Positions 1 through 8,413 are shown, counted from the stretch's first letter. The stretch is 15,911 nucleotides of DNA from an uncultured Methylococcaceae bacterium (GCA_903910005.1 CAIVXW010000099.1:1-15911); one strand, 5' to 3'. Translations and numbers: made by a program. Notes: generated from the sequence alone by a model not told the origin.

Positions 1-4
1 ACCC

Positions 5-166
5 ATGATCAATAATTTTCTGCTGATACTGGTCTCCATCATCGGTATTGTGGTGCTGGACGAAGACCCCAGCGGGGTTTCCATTCAGGAATGGATTTTC
101 TTTGGCGTGATGCTCTACGCAGCGCATGGCTTTTATCGGGAATACCATGAGCAGCGGAAAAAATGA
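5..166 (+). CDS. small hypothetical membrane protein (53 aa), possibly 5'-partial
   Basis: An open frame of 53 codons begins with ATG four bases into the window and ends with TGA. The product starts with a strongly hydrophobic stretch (about residues 5-18), has an acidic turn (DEDPS, 19-23), a second hydrophobic/aromatic stretch (30-43, with EWIFFG) and a charged basic tail ending in EQRKK. It therefore looks like a one- or two-pass small inner-membrane protein. The frame stays open to the left edge, so the true start may lie outside the window. The last 20 bases overlap the preferred start of the sensor kinase (147), which suggests translational coupling. I do not recognise a family and assign no function. 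The composition and overlap make it more likely real than a chance ORF, but it is short. Confidence 0.5.
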   Translation: MINNFLLILVSIIGIVVLDEDPSGVSIQEWIFFGVMLYAAHGFYREYHEQRKK

Positions 167-3100
167 TTCCTCGCCAGATCGCTCCATGAACCGTACTGCG
201 GCAAGCCGTCCCGGCAAACGGGGTGGTCTGCTGGCAAACCTGCTCAGGGCCGGACTGACTGGCGTCTGTTTCTACCTGGCCGCCCTGCTGGGGTTGTCGC
301 TGGCCATTCCACCCGGTTATGCCACCGCCCTGTGGCCACCGGCCGGTATTGCCCTGGGAGCGGTGCTGGTCTTCGGAAACCCGGTGCTGCCCGGTATTTT
401 TCTGGCATCGCTGCTGGCCAACCTGACGGTCATTTTTGCTACCGCTGTCCCTGACGAAGGGCTGACAACACTGATGCTGTCGGCGGGAGTTGCAACCGGC
501 ACCACCCTGCAAGCCTTTTTGACCGGCCTTGCCATCAAACGGTGGGCAGGCTATCCAGGCTCCCTGATTCACAACCGGGAAGTGCTGCGTTTTTACCTGC
601 TGGGTGGCCCGTTGGGGTGTCTGGTCAGTGCCAGTTTTTCCCTGACCCTGCTGTGGCTGGCGGGACGGATGCCGCTGGAGATTCTGCCGCGCAACTGGCT
701 GACCTGGTGGATGGGCGACACCATTGGGGTTTTCATCTTTACCCCGGTCATGCTGGCCCTGTTCGGCAGGCCACGCGGAGCCTGGCGATTCCGTCGCCGC
801 ACCCTGGCCTTGCCCCTGGTCGTAAGTTTTGCGGTCACCTCGTCATTTTTTGTCTATTCGCAACACTTTGAGCAGGAACGCCAGCAAACCGAACTGATGA
901 CCCTGACCACCACCGCCAGTGAGTCCATACAAAACGCGGTGACCCGTCATCTGGAGGAACTCCATACCCTGCAGGGGCTGTTTCATGCGGCAGGTCAGAT
1001 CAGTCGCGATCAGTTTGCCCTGTTCACGGTGCCAGCCATTCGGCGCAATCCCGGCATTCAGGGATTTTCCTGGAATAGCTGGGTCAAGGCCACCGAACGG
1101 GAGTCGTTCGAGTCGGGTCAGGTGCCCATTACCGAGAAAAACCCGGCCGGTCAGTTCGTCAAGGCCCGGCCTTATCCTGACTATGTAGTGGTCACCTACA
1201 TCGAACCCTTTGCCAGCAATGGCAAGGCCCTGGGGTATGACATTGGCTCGGAACCCCTGCGGCGAGCCGCGATTGACCAGGCAGTTTCCAGCGGCCAGTT
1301 GTCCGCCACCGCCCCCATTCGCCTGGTGCAGGAAACCGGGCAGCAGCGGGGCATACTGGTACTGCTGCCGGTACGCAAAAATCCGCTTCCGACCGATTCG
1401 GCAATACTGGCCCCGGAGGACATCAGCGGCTTTGTGGTTGAAGTATTGCGAATCGGCGATGTCATTGAGACCGCCCTGGCCGCCATGGGTGACAAACGGG
1501 GATTGCTCCGGATTGAGGTACGTGACCGCGATGCGGTCAAGGGCAACGACTACCTGTACACCGATACCACCCGGACACCGGACAAGGCGTTGAGTCTGAC
1601 CCGGCAACTGGAGGTTGGCGGGCGGCATTGGGAACTGGTCAGTACCGTAGCCGGTGAATTGCCGGGCGCGTCGCTGAATACTTTTTATGTCCTGCTGGGA
1701 GGTACCGGATTTACCGCCCTGCTGGGGCTGTTACTGATGACCCTGAGCGGTCGTACCCTGGGCATGGAGGCGGAAGTCCGGGCCCGTACCCTGCAATTGT
1801 CGCAGCAAAACCGGCGTCTGATCGGGGAAGTCCGGCAACGTCAGGCGGCGGAGGGGGCACTGCGCGAAAGCGAGAGCCGCTTCAGAAACATGGCCGACTC
1901 CGCCCCGGTACTGGTGTTTACCTCCACCGCCAGCGGGGCACGCGATTACTTTAACCGGCAATGGCAGCAATTCACCGGTTGCAGCACCGAACCGGACACC
2001 CCGACGCAATGGCAGGCCGCGTTCCACCCGGATGACCTGGCCGATTACCTGGCCCGGCGCGAGGCGGCAACCGACAATCAGCAAGCCTTCACCGCAGATT
2101 ACCGGCTGCGTTCGGCCACGGGCGACTACCGCTGGTTTCTGGACAGCAGTGCCCCCCGTTTCGGCGCGGGGCAGCGTTTCATGGGGTTCATCAGTTCCTG
2201 CATCGACATCACCGCTATCCGGGAGTCGCAGGTGGCCATGCAGCGTGCCAAGGAGGCCGCCGAACACGCCAATACCGTCAAGAGTGAATTCATGGCCAAT
2301 TTGAGCCATGAACTGCTGACCCCGATGAACGCCATTCTGGGACTGAGTCATCTGCTGCTGAATGAATCGCTACCGCCCGATACCCTGTCCCATCTGCAAA
2401 AAATCGAACTGTCAGCCCGCAACATGCTGGTGCTGCTCAATACCCTGCTGGATTTTTCCTCACTGGAAAGCGGCCAGATGCAGATCGTGTCGGCTGAATT
2501 TTCCCTGAAGGAATTGCTGGATACGCTGATCACCCGCACCGGCCAGGCTGCCAGAGACCAGGGGCTTGAATTCAGGGTAAAACAGGATTCACAGGTACCT
2601 GCCCGGTTGAGCGGCGATGGTTCCCGGCTCACCCAGATACTGGCCAACCTGCTGGCCAACGCGGTCAAATTCACCGAACAGGGTTATGTCGAACTGGGTT
2701 GCACCCTGCAGGAGCAGTCCGGGGGCAGCCTCTGGATTAGCTTCACGGTCAGCGACAGCGGAATCGGCATGTCCACCGAACAGGTTGAACGGCTGTTTAC
2801 CGCCTTCAGTCAGGCAGACGGTTCCAGCACCCGCCGTTACGGTGGCACCGGCCTGGGATTGACCGTGGCTGAGCGTCTGAGCCGGCACATGGGGGGTGAA
2901 ATCAAGGTAGAGAGTACCCTGGGCCTTGGCAGTCGCTTCAGCGTAACCCTGCCGTTTCAGCAGGTTGAATCAGCCGTTGCCCCGGTGGCTGCCGAGGCGG
3001 GCGATTTTCGCTCCAAGCACATTTTGCTGGTGGAAGACAACCCGCTCAATCAACTGGTGGCAAAACGCTTTCTGGCCCGGCTGGATATCTGGACGGATCT

Positions 3101-3398
3101 GGCTGAAAACGGTCAGGAAGCCCTTGAGCGGGTTGCCAGCACCGAAACACCCTACGATGCGATCCTGATGGACATTCAGATGCCGGTCATGGATGGACTG
3201 GAAGCCACCCGCCACCTGCGCGAGCAATTCTCCAGCGATGCCCTGCCCATCATTGCGGTATCGGCCAATACCTCCGACCAGGACAGGAACAACTGCGTCG
3301 CCGTTGGCATGAACGATTTCATTCCCAAACCGCTGGATCTCCCGGTACTGACCCGGGTTCTGGGATTCTGGCTGCACGTCAACTACAATGTCGGCTAA
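147..3398 (+). CDS. MASE1-CHASE-PAS hybrid sensor histidine kinase with C-terminal receiver
   Basis: Membrane-bound hybrid sensor kinase of 1083 aa. Numbering is from the ATG at 147, preceded by CGGGAA 4-9 bases upstream; ATG 126 and 186 are alternatives. Residues about 30-240 are a multi-pass MASE1 domain with the hallmark WPPAGIALGA. About 280-450 is a periplasmic CHASE domain (GIQGFSW near 303; GILVLLPV near 402). A membrane helix follows at about 513-535, then a short coiled linker, a PAS/PAC domain (577-692), HisKA with phosphoacceptor H721 in SHELLTP (usual form HELRTP), and HATPase (N box NLLANAVKFT at 833, DSGIGM at 870, GGTGLGL at 899). The receiver (about 958-1075) has acidic pair E963/D964, phosphoacceptor D1009 in LMDIQMPVMDG and K1061. 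No HPt or DNA-binding output domain follows, so phosphorelay partners must be encoded elsewhere. The 3' end overlaps the next gene by 11 bases, linking it to the PQQ-associated ABC module. The ligand is unknown. Confidence 0.95.
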   Translation: MSSGKNDSSPDRSMNRTAASRPGKRGGLLANLLRAGLTGVCFYLAALLGLSLAIPPGYATALWPPAGIALGAVLVFGNPVLPGIFLASLLANLTVIFATAVPDEGLTTLMLSAGVATGTTLQAFLTGLAIKRWAGYPGSLIHNREVLRFYLLGGPLGCLVSASFSLTLLWLAGRMPLEILPRNWLTWWMGDTIGVFIFTPVMLALFGRPRGAWRFRRRTLALPLVVSFAVTSSFFVYSQHFEQERQQTELMTLTTTASESIQNAVTRHLEELHTLQGLFHAAGQISRDQFALFTVPAIRRNPGIQGFSWNSWVKATERESFESGQVPITEKNPAGQFVKARPYPDYVVVTYIEPFASNGKALGYDIGSEPLRRAAIDQAVSSGQLSATAPIRLVQETGQQRGILVLLPVRKNPLPTDSAILAPEDISGFVVEVLRIGDVIETALAAMGDKRGLLRIEVRDRDAVKGNDYLYTDTTRTPDKALSLTRQLEVGGRHWELVSTVAGELPGASLNTFYVLLGGTGFTALLGLLLMTLSGRTLGMEAEVRARTLQLSQQNRRLIGEVRQRQAAEGALRESESRFRNMADSAPVLVFTSTASGARDYFNRQWQQFTGCSTEPDTPTQWQAAFHPDDLADYLARREAATDNQQAFTADYRLRSATGDYRWFLDSSAPRFGAGQRFMGFISSCIDITAIRESQVAMQRAKEAAEHANTVKSEFMANLSHELLTPMNAILGLSHLLLNESLPPDTLSHLQKIELSARNMLVLLNTLLDFSSLESGQMQIVSAEFSLKELLDTLITRTGQAARDQGLEFRVKQDSQVPARLSGDGSRLTQILANLLANAVKFTEQGYVELGCTLQEQSGGSLWISFTVSDSGIGMSTEQVERLFTAFSQADGSSTRRYGGTGLGLTVAERLSRHMGGEIKVESTLGLGSRFSVTLPFQQVESAVAPVAAEAGDFRSKHILLVEDNPLNQLVAKRFLARLDIWTDLAENGQEALERVASTETPYDAILMDIQMPVMDGLEATRHLREQFSSDALPIIAVSANTSDQDRNNCVAVGMNDFIPKPLDLPVLTRVLGFWLHVNYNVG

Positions 3399-4656
3399 TG
3401 ACTCCCGCCCCCCGGCCATTCCCATGCTGTCCCGTTCTGCATCGTTCATACTGAGCCTGTTGTTGCTGTCCGCCGCACCGGTTCAGGCGGCTGCAAAAAC
3501 CGCAAAAACCGCAGCCCCGGTTCAACCGGTGACTCCGGCCCCACCCGCCAGCGACACCGTGACCCTGGCCTATCTGGGCCAGTCAGCCCAAACCCCGCCG
3601 CTGGTGCCCTTTTTTGATCCCTTAACCCCGGATCAGGGGCGGCAGGGGGCGCGTCTGGCCATCCGTGACAATAACACCACCGGACGTTTTACCCGGCAGA
3701 ATTTTGTACTGGATGAAACGGTCGTGGCGGCTGACGGCGATGTGGATGCGGTTTTTCGAGCCCTGCTGGCACGCGGATACCGGCATATCCTGGTCAATCT
3801 GCCGGTTGCACGGGTCAGGCAGTTGGCCGCCCTGGCAGAGGCTGACAACAGCCTGATTTACGACATTGCCAACACCGACGAGCCCGGGCAAGCCCGCGAC
3901 TGTCAGGCCAATGTGCTGAAACTCATGCCGGGTCGGGCCATGCAGGCCGATGCACTGGCGCAGTACCTGCTCAAAAAACGCTGGAGTCGCTGGTTTCTGG
4001 CCATTGGGCCGGGCGAGGCTGACCAACGCTTCGCCGCAGCCATCCGGCGGGCAGCTCAACGCTTCGGGGCCAAAATCGTCGAGGAGAAAGTCTGGCAGCA
4101 TACCTTTGCCGACCGGCGCACGCCCGAATCGGAGATTCCGGTTTATACCCAGGGCAACGACTACGACGTATTGGTCGTGGCCGATGAGGCGGGGCTGTTC
4201 GGTGACAGCCTGGCATACCGAACCTGGCGTCCGCGTCCGGTGGTCGGCACCCAGGGACTCAGACCGGTCAACTGGCACCACACCCATGAGGCCTGGGGAG
4301 CCCTGCAATTACAGAATCGCTTTCGTGAGCAGGCCGGTTACCCGATGACCGCAATTGATTACGCCGCCTGGCTGGCGGTACGGGCGGTAGGCGAGGCTGC
4401 CACCCGAACCCGCTCGGTACAATTCGAGGCCATCCGGGCCTACCTGCGCGGGACTGAACTGGCTCTGGCCGGCTTCAAGGGGGTTCCGTTGTCGTTCCGC
4501 CCCTGGGATGGTCGCCTGCGCCAACCCCTGCTGCTGGCCGCCGACCGCTCAATGGTCGCGGTGGCTCCGCTTGAAGGTTTTCTCCATCCCCGCAACGAAC
4601 TGGACACCCTGGGGTATGATGAACCGGAATCGCCCTGTCACCCCACATCGCCATGA
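3388..4656 (+). CDS. PQQ-catabolism-associated ABC transporter substrate-binding protein
   Basis: A 422-aa periplasmic binding protein with a type I (branched-chain amino-acid-like) fold, matching the family that travels with PQQ-dependent alcohol dehydrogenases (TIGR03863 type). A signal peptide begins at Met13 (LSRSASFILSLLLLSAAPVQA) with probable cleavage after VQA. The 12 residues before it make ATG 3424 a reasonable alternative start; neither start has a clear Shine-Dalgarno. After an Ala/Pro-rich linker come TVTLAYLGQSA and the receptor-like segments GRQGARLAIRDNN, YDVLVVADEAGLFGD, and RPVVGTQGLRPVNWHHTHEAWGA split around a short gap-free core. The start lies inside the last 11 bases of the kinase gene and the beta-propeller gene begins 13 bases after its stop, so it sits in the middle of a coupled operon. 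The ligand is not known; an alcohol, aldehyde or related metabolite is only an inference from the family. Confidence 0.85.
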   Translation: MSANDSRPPAIPMLSRSASFILSLLLLSAAPVQAAAKTAKTAAPVQPVTPAPPASDTVTLAYLGQSAQTPPLVPFFDPLTPDQGRQGARLAIRDNNTTGRFTRQNFVLDETVVAADGDVDAVFRALLARGYRHILVNLPVARVRQLAALAEADNSLIYDIANTDEPGQARDCQANVLKLMPGRAMQADALAQYLLKKRWSRWFLAIGPGEADQRFAAAIRRAAQRFGAKIVEEKVWQHTFADRRTPESEIPVYTQGNDYDVLVVADEAGLFGDSLAYRTWRPRPVVGTQGLRPVNWHHTHEAWGALQLQNRFREQAGYPMTAIDYAAWLAVRAVGEAATRTRSVQFEAIRAYLRGTELALAGFKGVPLSFRPWDGRLRQPLLLAADRSMVAVAPLEGFLHPRNELDTLGYDEPESPCHPTSP

Positions 4657-4669
4657 AATCACCCCTGCA

Positions 4670-5656
4670 ATGAAAAACCTGATGACAAGCAAAGCGCGGG
4701 CGTACCCGGTCGGGTTAGTGGTCGGCTGGCTGATTGCCCTGCCGCTACCGGCTGAAACCGTCTACGTCACCCTGGAAAAAGACAACGCACTGGCCGTCGT
4801 CGATGGTGTGCAAGGCACACTGCAAAAAACGGTCAGTATCGGCAAACGCCCGCGTGGGCTGGCTGCCAGTCGGGATGGACGCCTGCTGTATGTCGCCACC
4901 AGTGACGACAACAGCATCGTCGTACTGGATCGGGCCAGCCTGACGGTCACGGCCCGCTTGCCTTCCGGCGAAGACCCGGAAACCTTCGCCCTGTCCTCCG
5001 ATGAACGGCGGCTGTTCGTTTCCAACGAGGATGACAACCAGGTCACCGTAGTGGATCTGGCAGGACGTCGCCAGATTCGACAGATTCCGGTCGGGGTCGA
5101 ACCCGAGGGCATTGCCACCAGTGCCGACGGTTCATGGCTGGTGAGTACCAGCGAAACCACCAACATGGTTCACTGGATCAACCCTGTGAGCCTCGCCCTG
5201 ATTGATAACACCCTGGTGGATCCACGCCCCCGCGCCTGTGCCTTTACCGCCGACAGCCGCCAGCTTTGGGTGAGTTCGGAAATGGCTGGCAGCGTCAGCA
5301 TACTCGATACGGCGACCCGGCAACTCGTCAAAAGGCTGACGTTCAACATTCCGGGCGTCACCCGTGAAAAAATCCAGCCGGTTGGTATCGCCCTCGATGC
5401 CGCCCGCCGCTATGGCTATGTAGCCCTGGGCCCTGCCAATCGGGTTGCGGTCATTGACGCGCAAAAACTGGAGGTTCTGCGCTATATCCTGGTGGGTCAG
5501 CGGGTCTGGAACCTGGCTTTCAGCCCGGATGGCCAATCGCTCTATACCACCAACGGACTCAGTAACGACATCACCCGGATTGATCTGCCCAGCCACAAGG
5601 CGGTCAAATCAATCGCAGTGGGCCAGTCGCCCTGGGGCGTGGTGGCATTGCCATGA
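4670..5656 (+). CDS. PQQ-catabolism-associated beta-propeller (YVTN-type) protein
   Basis: A 328-aa exported protein with about seven YVTN/NHL-like repeats of roughly 40 residues. Repeat cores include GKRPRGLAASRDGRLLYVA, GEDPETFALSSDERRLFVS, GVEPEGIATSADGSWLVS, DPRPRACAFTADSRQLWVS and GQRVWNLAFSPDGQSLYTT, ending with GQSPWGVVALP. This fits the beta-propeller family found next to PQQ-linked ABC transporters (TIGR03866 type). The N terminus has a basic stretch then a hydrophobic segment ending PLPA-E, a likely Sec signal, so it should act in the periplasm. The frame is open from 4508, but the upstream part overlaps the previous gene in another frame. ATG 4670 or ATG 4682 both place the signal peptide correctly. 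The last four bases overlap the ABC ATPase start. The biochemical role of this family is not established; a scaffold or ligand-binding role is inference. Confidence 0.85.
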   Translation: MKNLMTSKARAYPVGLVVGWLIALPLPAETVYVTLEKDNALAVVDGVQGTLQKTVSIGKRPRGLAASRDGRLLYVATSDDNSIVVLDRASLTVTARLPSGEDPETFALSSDERRLFVSNEDDNQVTVVDLAGRRQIRQIPVGVEPEGIATSADGSWLVSTSETTNMVHWINPVSLALIDNTLVDPRPRACAFTADSRQLWVSSEMAGSVSILDTATRQLVKRLTFNIPGVTREKIQPVGIALDAARRYGYVALGPANRVAVIDAQKLEVLRYILVGQRVWNLAFSPDGQSLYTTNGLSNDITRIDLPSHKAVKSIAVGQSPWGVVALP

Positions 5657-6435
5657 ACGCCATTTACGCAAGCGATCTGCGACTACCGTTTGAACGTCAG
5701 GGCTTGCCAGCCCTGCAGGTAGAGGCTCTGGGTTATCACTACGGCGATAAACCGGCCCTGCAGCAGGTGGGTTTCGAGGTGTATCCGGGTCAGTTCACCC
5801 TGTTGCTGGGTCCGAACGGGGCCGGCAAAACCACCCTGTTTTCGCTGTTGACCCGCCTGTTTCAAAGCCGCTCCGGTTCAATCCGGATTGCCGGGTATGA
5901 TCTGGCACGCGAGGGCACCCGGGCACTGGCCCATCTGGGGGTGGTGTTTCAGCAATCGACCCTGGACATGGATCTTTCTGTCGAGCAAAACCTGCGCTAT
6001 CACGCATCACTGCACGGTTTGAGCCGTCGTGACGCCGATGTCCGCATTCTGGAAGAACTGTCACGCCAGACCATGTATGAGCGTCGGCGGGAAAAGGTAC
6101 GCGCCCTGAACGGCGGCCATCGCCGCCGGGTGGAAATCGCCCGGGCACTGCTGCATCAACCCCGGGTGCTGTTACTGGATGAACCGACGGTCGGTCTTGA
6201 TTTGCCCAGTCGCAAGGCTCTGGTTGATTACGCCCACCAACTGGCCCATGAACAACGGATCGCAGTGCTGTGGACGACCCACCTGATTGACGAGGTTCAT
6301 GCCGACGATCACCTGGTCATATTGCACAGGGGGCGGGTACAGGCCTGCGGAACGGTCGGGCAGGTTCTGGCCACCACCGGTTGCCCCGATGTGGGCACCG
6401 CTTTCCAGCAACTGACCGGAGAACAGCAGCGATGA
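5653..6435 (+). CDS. ABC transporter ATP-binding subunit, PQQ-dependent alcohol dehydrogenase-associated
   Basis: A complete 260-aa ABC ATPase at the cytoplasmic face. Walker A is GPNGAGKTT (residues 53-61) and the Q-loop is VVFQQS. The signature motif is LNGGH (152-156) followed by RRRVEIARAL. Walker B is VLLLDEPTVGLD with D176/E177, and the switch histidine is H210 in TTHLIDE. The signature has N and H where most ABC-2 exporters read LSGGQ or LSGGM; I believe this is typical of the PQQ-linked subfamily (TIGR03864 type), from memory. The start overlaps the beta-propeller stop by four bases (ATGCC... within the end codon region) and the stop overlaps the permease start in ATGA, so ATPase and permease are translationally coupled and should assemble together. 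It powers the ABC-2 permease encoded next. Confidence 0.93.
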   Translation: MNAIYASDLRLPFERQGLPALQVEALGYHYGDKPALQQVGFEVYPGQFTLLLGPNGAGKTTLFSLLTRLFQSRSGSIRIAGYDLAREGTRALAHLGVVFQQSTLDMDLSVEQNLRYHASLHGLSRRDADVRILEELSRQTMYERRREKVRALNGGHRRRVEIARALLHQPRVLLLDEPTVGLDLPSRKALVDYAHQLAHEQRIAVLWTTHLIDEVHADDHLVILHRGRVQACGTVGQVLATTGCPDVGTAFQQLTGEQQR

Positions 6436-7238
6436 CACCGTTACGTTACCTGCGTGCCCTTGGCGGCATCATGCTGAGAGAACTGTTCCGGTTCGTCCAC
6501 CAGCGTGAACGCTTCATTTCCGCCCTGGTGAGACCGTTGGTCTGGCTGTTTATATTCGCGGCCGGATTCCGTTCCACCCTGGGAGTCGCCATCATTCCAC
6601 CCTACGAAACCTACATTCTCTACGAGGTTTACATCACGCCGGGCCTGATCGGCATGATCCAGTTGTTCAACGGTATGCAAAGCTCGCTCTCCATGGTGTA
6701 TGACCGGGAAATGGGCAGCATGAAAACCCTGCTGATCAGCCCCTTGCCACGCGGGTATCTGCTGGTCTGCAAACTGCTGGCAGGGGTGCTGGTATCCCTG
6801 CTGCAGGCCTATGCCTTTCTGGTGATTGCCGGCCTGTCCGGGGTGGACATTCCGCTATCCGGCTACATCAGCGTGTTGCCTGCCCTGATTCTGAGCGGGC
6901 TGATGCTGGGCGGATTGGGTCTGTTGATGTCATCGTTCATCAAACAACTGGAAAATTTTGCCGGCGTGATGAATTTCGTTATATTCCCGCTGTTTTTCCT
7001 GTCCACTGCCCTCTATCCCCTCTGGAAGATGGAAGAGTCCAGTCCCTGGCTGCACGGACTGGCCGGGATCAATCCCTTTTCCCAGGCCGTGGAAATGATA
7101 CGGTTTGCCCTGTACGGACAGGTCAATCCCTACGCCATCGCCTACACCACCGTCGCCATGCTGATTTTTGTGGTGGCGGCCATCGTCGGCTACAATCCAT
7201 CCCGTGGCATGATGCAACGCAAAACAGGAGCCCCCTGA
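6432..7238 (+). CDS. pedC: ABC-2 type permease, PQQ-dependent alcohol system (PedC family)
   Basis: A 268-aa inner-membrane permease with six hydrophobic segments (about residues 30-48, 60-85, 105-135, 140-168, 172-195 and 232-255) and the conserved ABC-2 features YDREMGSMKTLLISPLPR before the third segment and NPFSQAVEMIRFALYG near the C terminus. It resembles PedC, the permease linked to PQQ-dependent phenylethanol dehydrogenase in Pseudomonas putida, proposed in the literature to export toxic alcohol-derived metabolites. The ATG at 6432 is chosen because it forms an ATGA overlap with the ATPase stop; the frame is open upstream to 6381 but that part only shadows the ATPase gene. rfbB starts one base after its stop. 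The substrate of this copy is not known, and the symbol rests on family resemblance only. Confidence 0.85.
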   Translation: MTPLRYLRALGGIMLRELFRFVHQRERFISALVRPLVWLFIFAAGFRSTLGVAIIPPYETYILYEVYITPGLIGMIQLFNGMQSSLSMVYDREMGSMKTLLISPLPRGYLLVCKLLAGVLVSLLQAYAFLVIAGLSGVDIPLSGYISVLPALILSGLMLGGLGLLMSSFIKQLENFAGVMNFVIFPLFFLSTALYPLWKMEESSPWLHGLAGINPFSQAVEMIRFALYGQVNPYAIAYTTVAMLIFVVAAIVGYNPSRGMMQRKTGAP

Positions 7239-7239
7239 C

Positions 7240-8310
7240 ATGACTCACAACACTGTACTGGTAACCGGGGGAGCCGGTTTCATCGGCGGTAATTTCGTCC
7301 TCGGCCTGATGCGGCAACCGGGCCATAAAGTCATCAATCTTGACGCCCTCACCTATGCCGGCAACCTGGACACCCTGGAATCGGTCAAGGATCATCCCGA
7401 CCACCAGTTCGTACTGGGGTCAATCGGCGACAGGGAACTGCTGGATTACCTGCTGAAACGCTATCAACCCACCGCCATCCTCAATTTTGCCGCCGAGAGC
7501 CACGTAGATCGCTCCATCAGCGGGCCGGACGCCTTCATCCAGACCAACGTGGTCGGCACTTTTCAGCTACTGGAGGCAACCCGCCAGTACTGGAAAAACC
7601 TGCCACTGGAAGAACAGGTCACGTTCCGTTTCCTGCATGTTTCGACCGATGAGGTTTACGGCAGCCTGGGGGCTACGGGCCAGTTCAGCGAGCAAAGCCC
7701 GTATCAACCCAATTCACCCTACTCCGCATCGAAGGCGGCGTCGGATCATCTGGTCAGGGCTTATTTCCATACCTACGGTTTGCCGGTACTGACAACCAAC
7801 TGCTCAAACAACTACGGTCCCTATCAGTTTCCGGAAAAACTGATTCCCCTGATGATCCACAATGCCCTCCACGGCAAACCCCTGCCGGTTTACGGTCAAG
7901 GGGCCAATATCCGTGACTGGCTGTACGTGGAGGATCATTGCCAGGCACTGATGACGGTACTGATGCAGGGACGACCGGGCGAGGTCTACAATATCGGTGG
8001 CAACAACGAAAAAACCAATCTGGAGGTCGTCCACACCCTGTGTGACCTGCTGGATGAACTATTGCCGGAATCGCCCCATACCCCTCACCGTCAGCTTATC
8101 CGGTTTGTTACGGATCGCCCCGGGCATGATCTCCGATACGCGATCGATGCCGGCAAGATCAAGCGGGAGCTGGGATGGCAGCCCCGGGAAACCTTTGAAA
8201 CCGGCATTGGTAAAACCCTGCGCTGGTATCTGGACAACCAGGCCTGGTGTGCCCGGGTCATGGATGGCAGCTATCGGGGCGAGCGGTTGGGTCTGGATCA
8301 ATTTTTTTGA
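7240..8310 (+). CDS. rfbB: dTDP-glucose 4,6-dehydratase
   Basis: Extended short-chain dehydrogenase of 356 aa (E. coli RmlB is about 360) converting dTDP-D-glucose to dTDP-4-keto-6-deoxy-D-glucose, the second step of dTDP-L-rhamnose synthesis. NAD-binding TGGAGFIGG lies at residues 9-17. The catalytic triplet T136-D137-E138 is in HVSTDEVYGS and the Y161-xxx-K165 pair in PYSASKAASDH. Substrate-binding NCSNNYGPYQFPEKLIP and the C-terminal RPGHDLRYAID are typical of RmlB. A strong AGGAG (7226-7230) sits nine bases before the ATG, inside the end of the permease gene, and only one base separates the two genes. It is the first of four rhamnose genes here, in the order B-A-C-D. All key residues are present. 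Confidence 0.97.
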   Translation: MTHNTVLVTGGAGFIGGNFVLGLMRQPGHKVINLDALTYAGNLDTLESVKDHPDHQFVLGSIGDRELLDYLLKRYQPTAILNFAAESHVDRSISGPDAFIQTNVVGTFQLLEATRQYWKNLPLEEQVTFRFLHVSTDEVYGSLGATGQFSEQSPYQPNSPYSASKAASDHLVRAYFHTYGLPVLTTNCSNNYGPYQFPEKLIPLMIHNALHGKPLPVYGQGANIRDWLYVEDHCQALMTVLMQGRPGEVYNIGGNNEKTNLEVVHTLCDLLDELLPESPHTPHRQLIRFVTDRPGHDLRYAIDAGKIKRELGWQPRETFETGIGKTLRWYLDNQAWCARVMDGSYRGERLGLDQFF

Positions 8311-8413
8311 ACACCAGAATGAGCTAGAAACCATGACAACCATTCAGTATGAACCGGTGCCGAACCTGAATTCAGCAGATACCCGGCCAACAACCCAATA
8401 ATTGACTATTTTC

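Noticed and set aside
843..1628. Long - strand frame (261 codons) opposite the sensor kinase CHASE region
   Set aside because: The product has no recognisable features, and the kinase frame is continuous through MASE1, CHASE, PAS and kinase domains.
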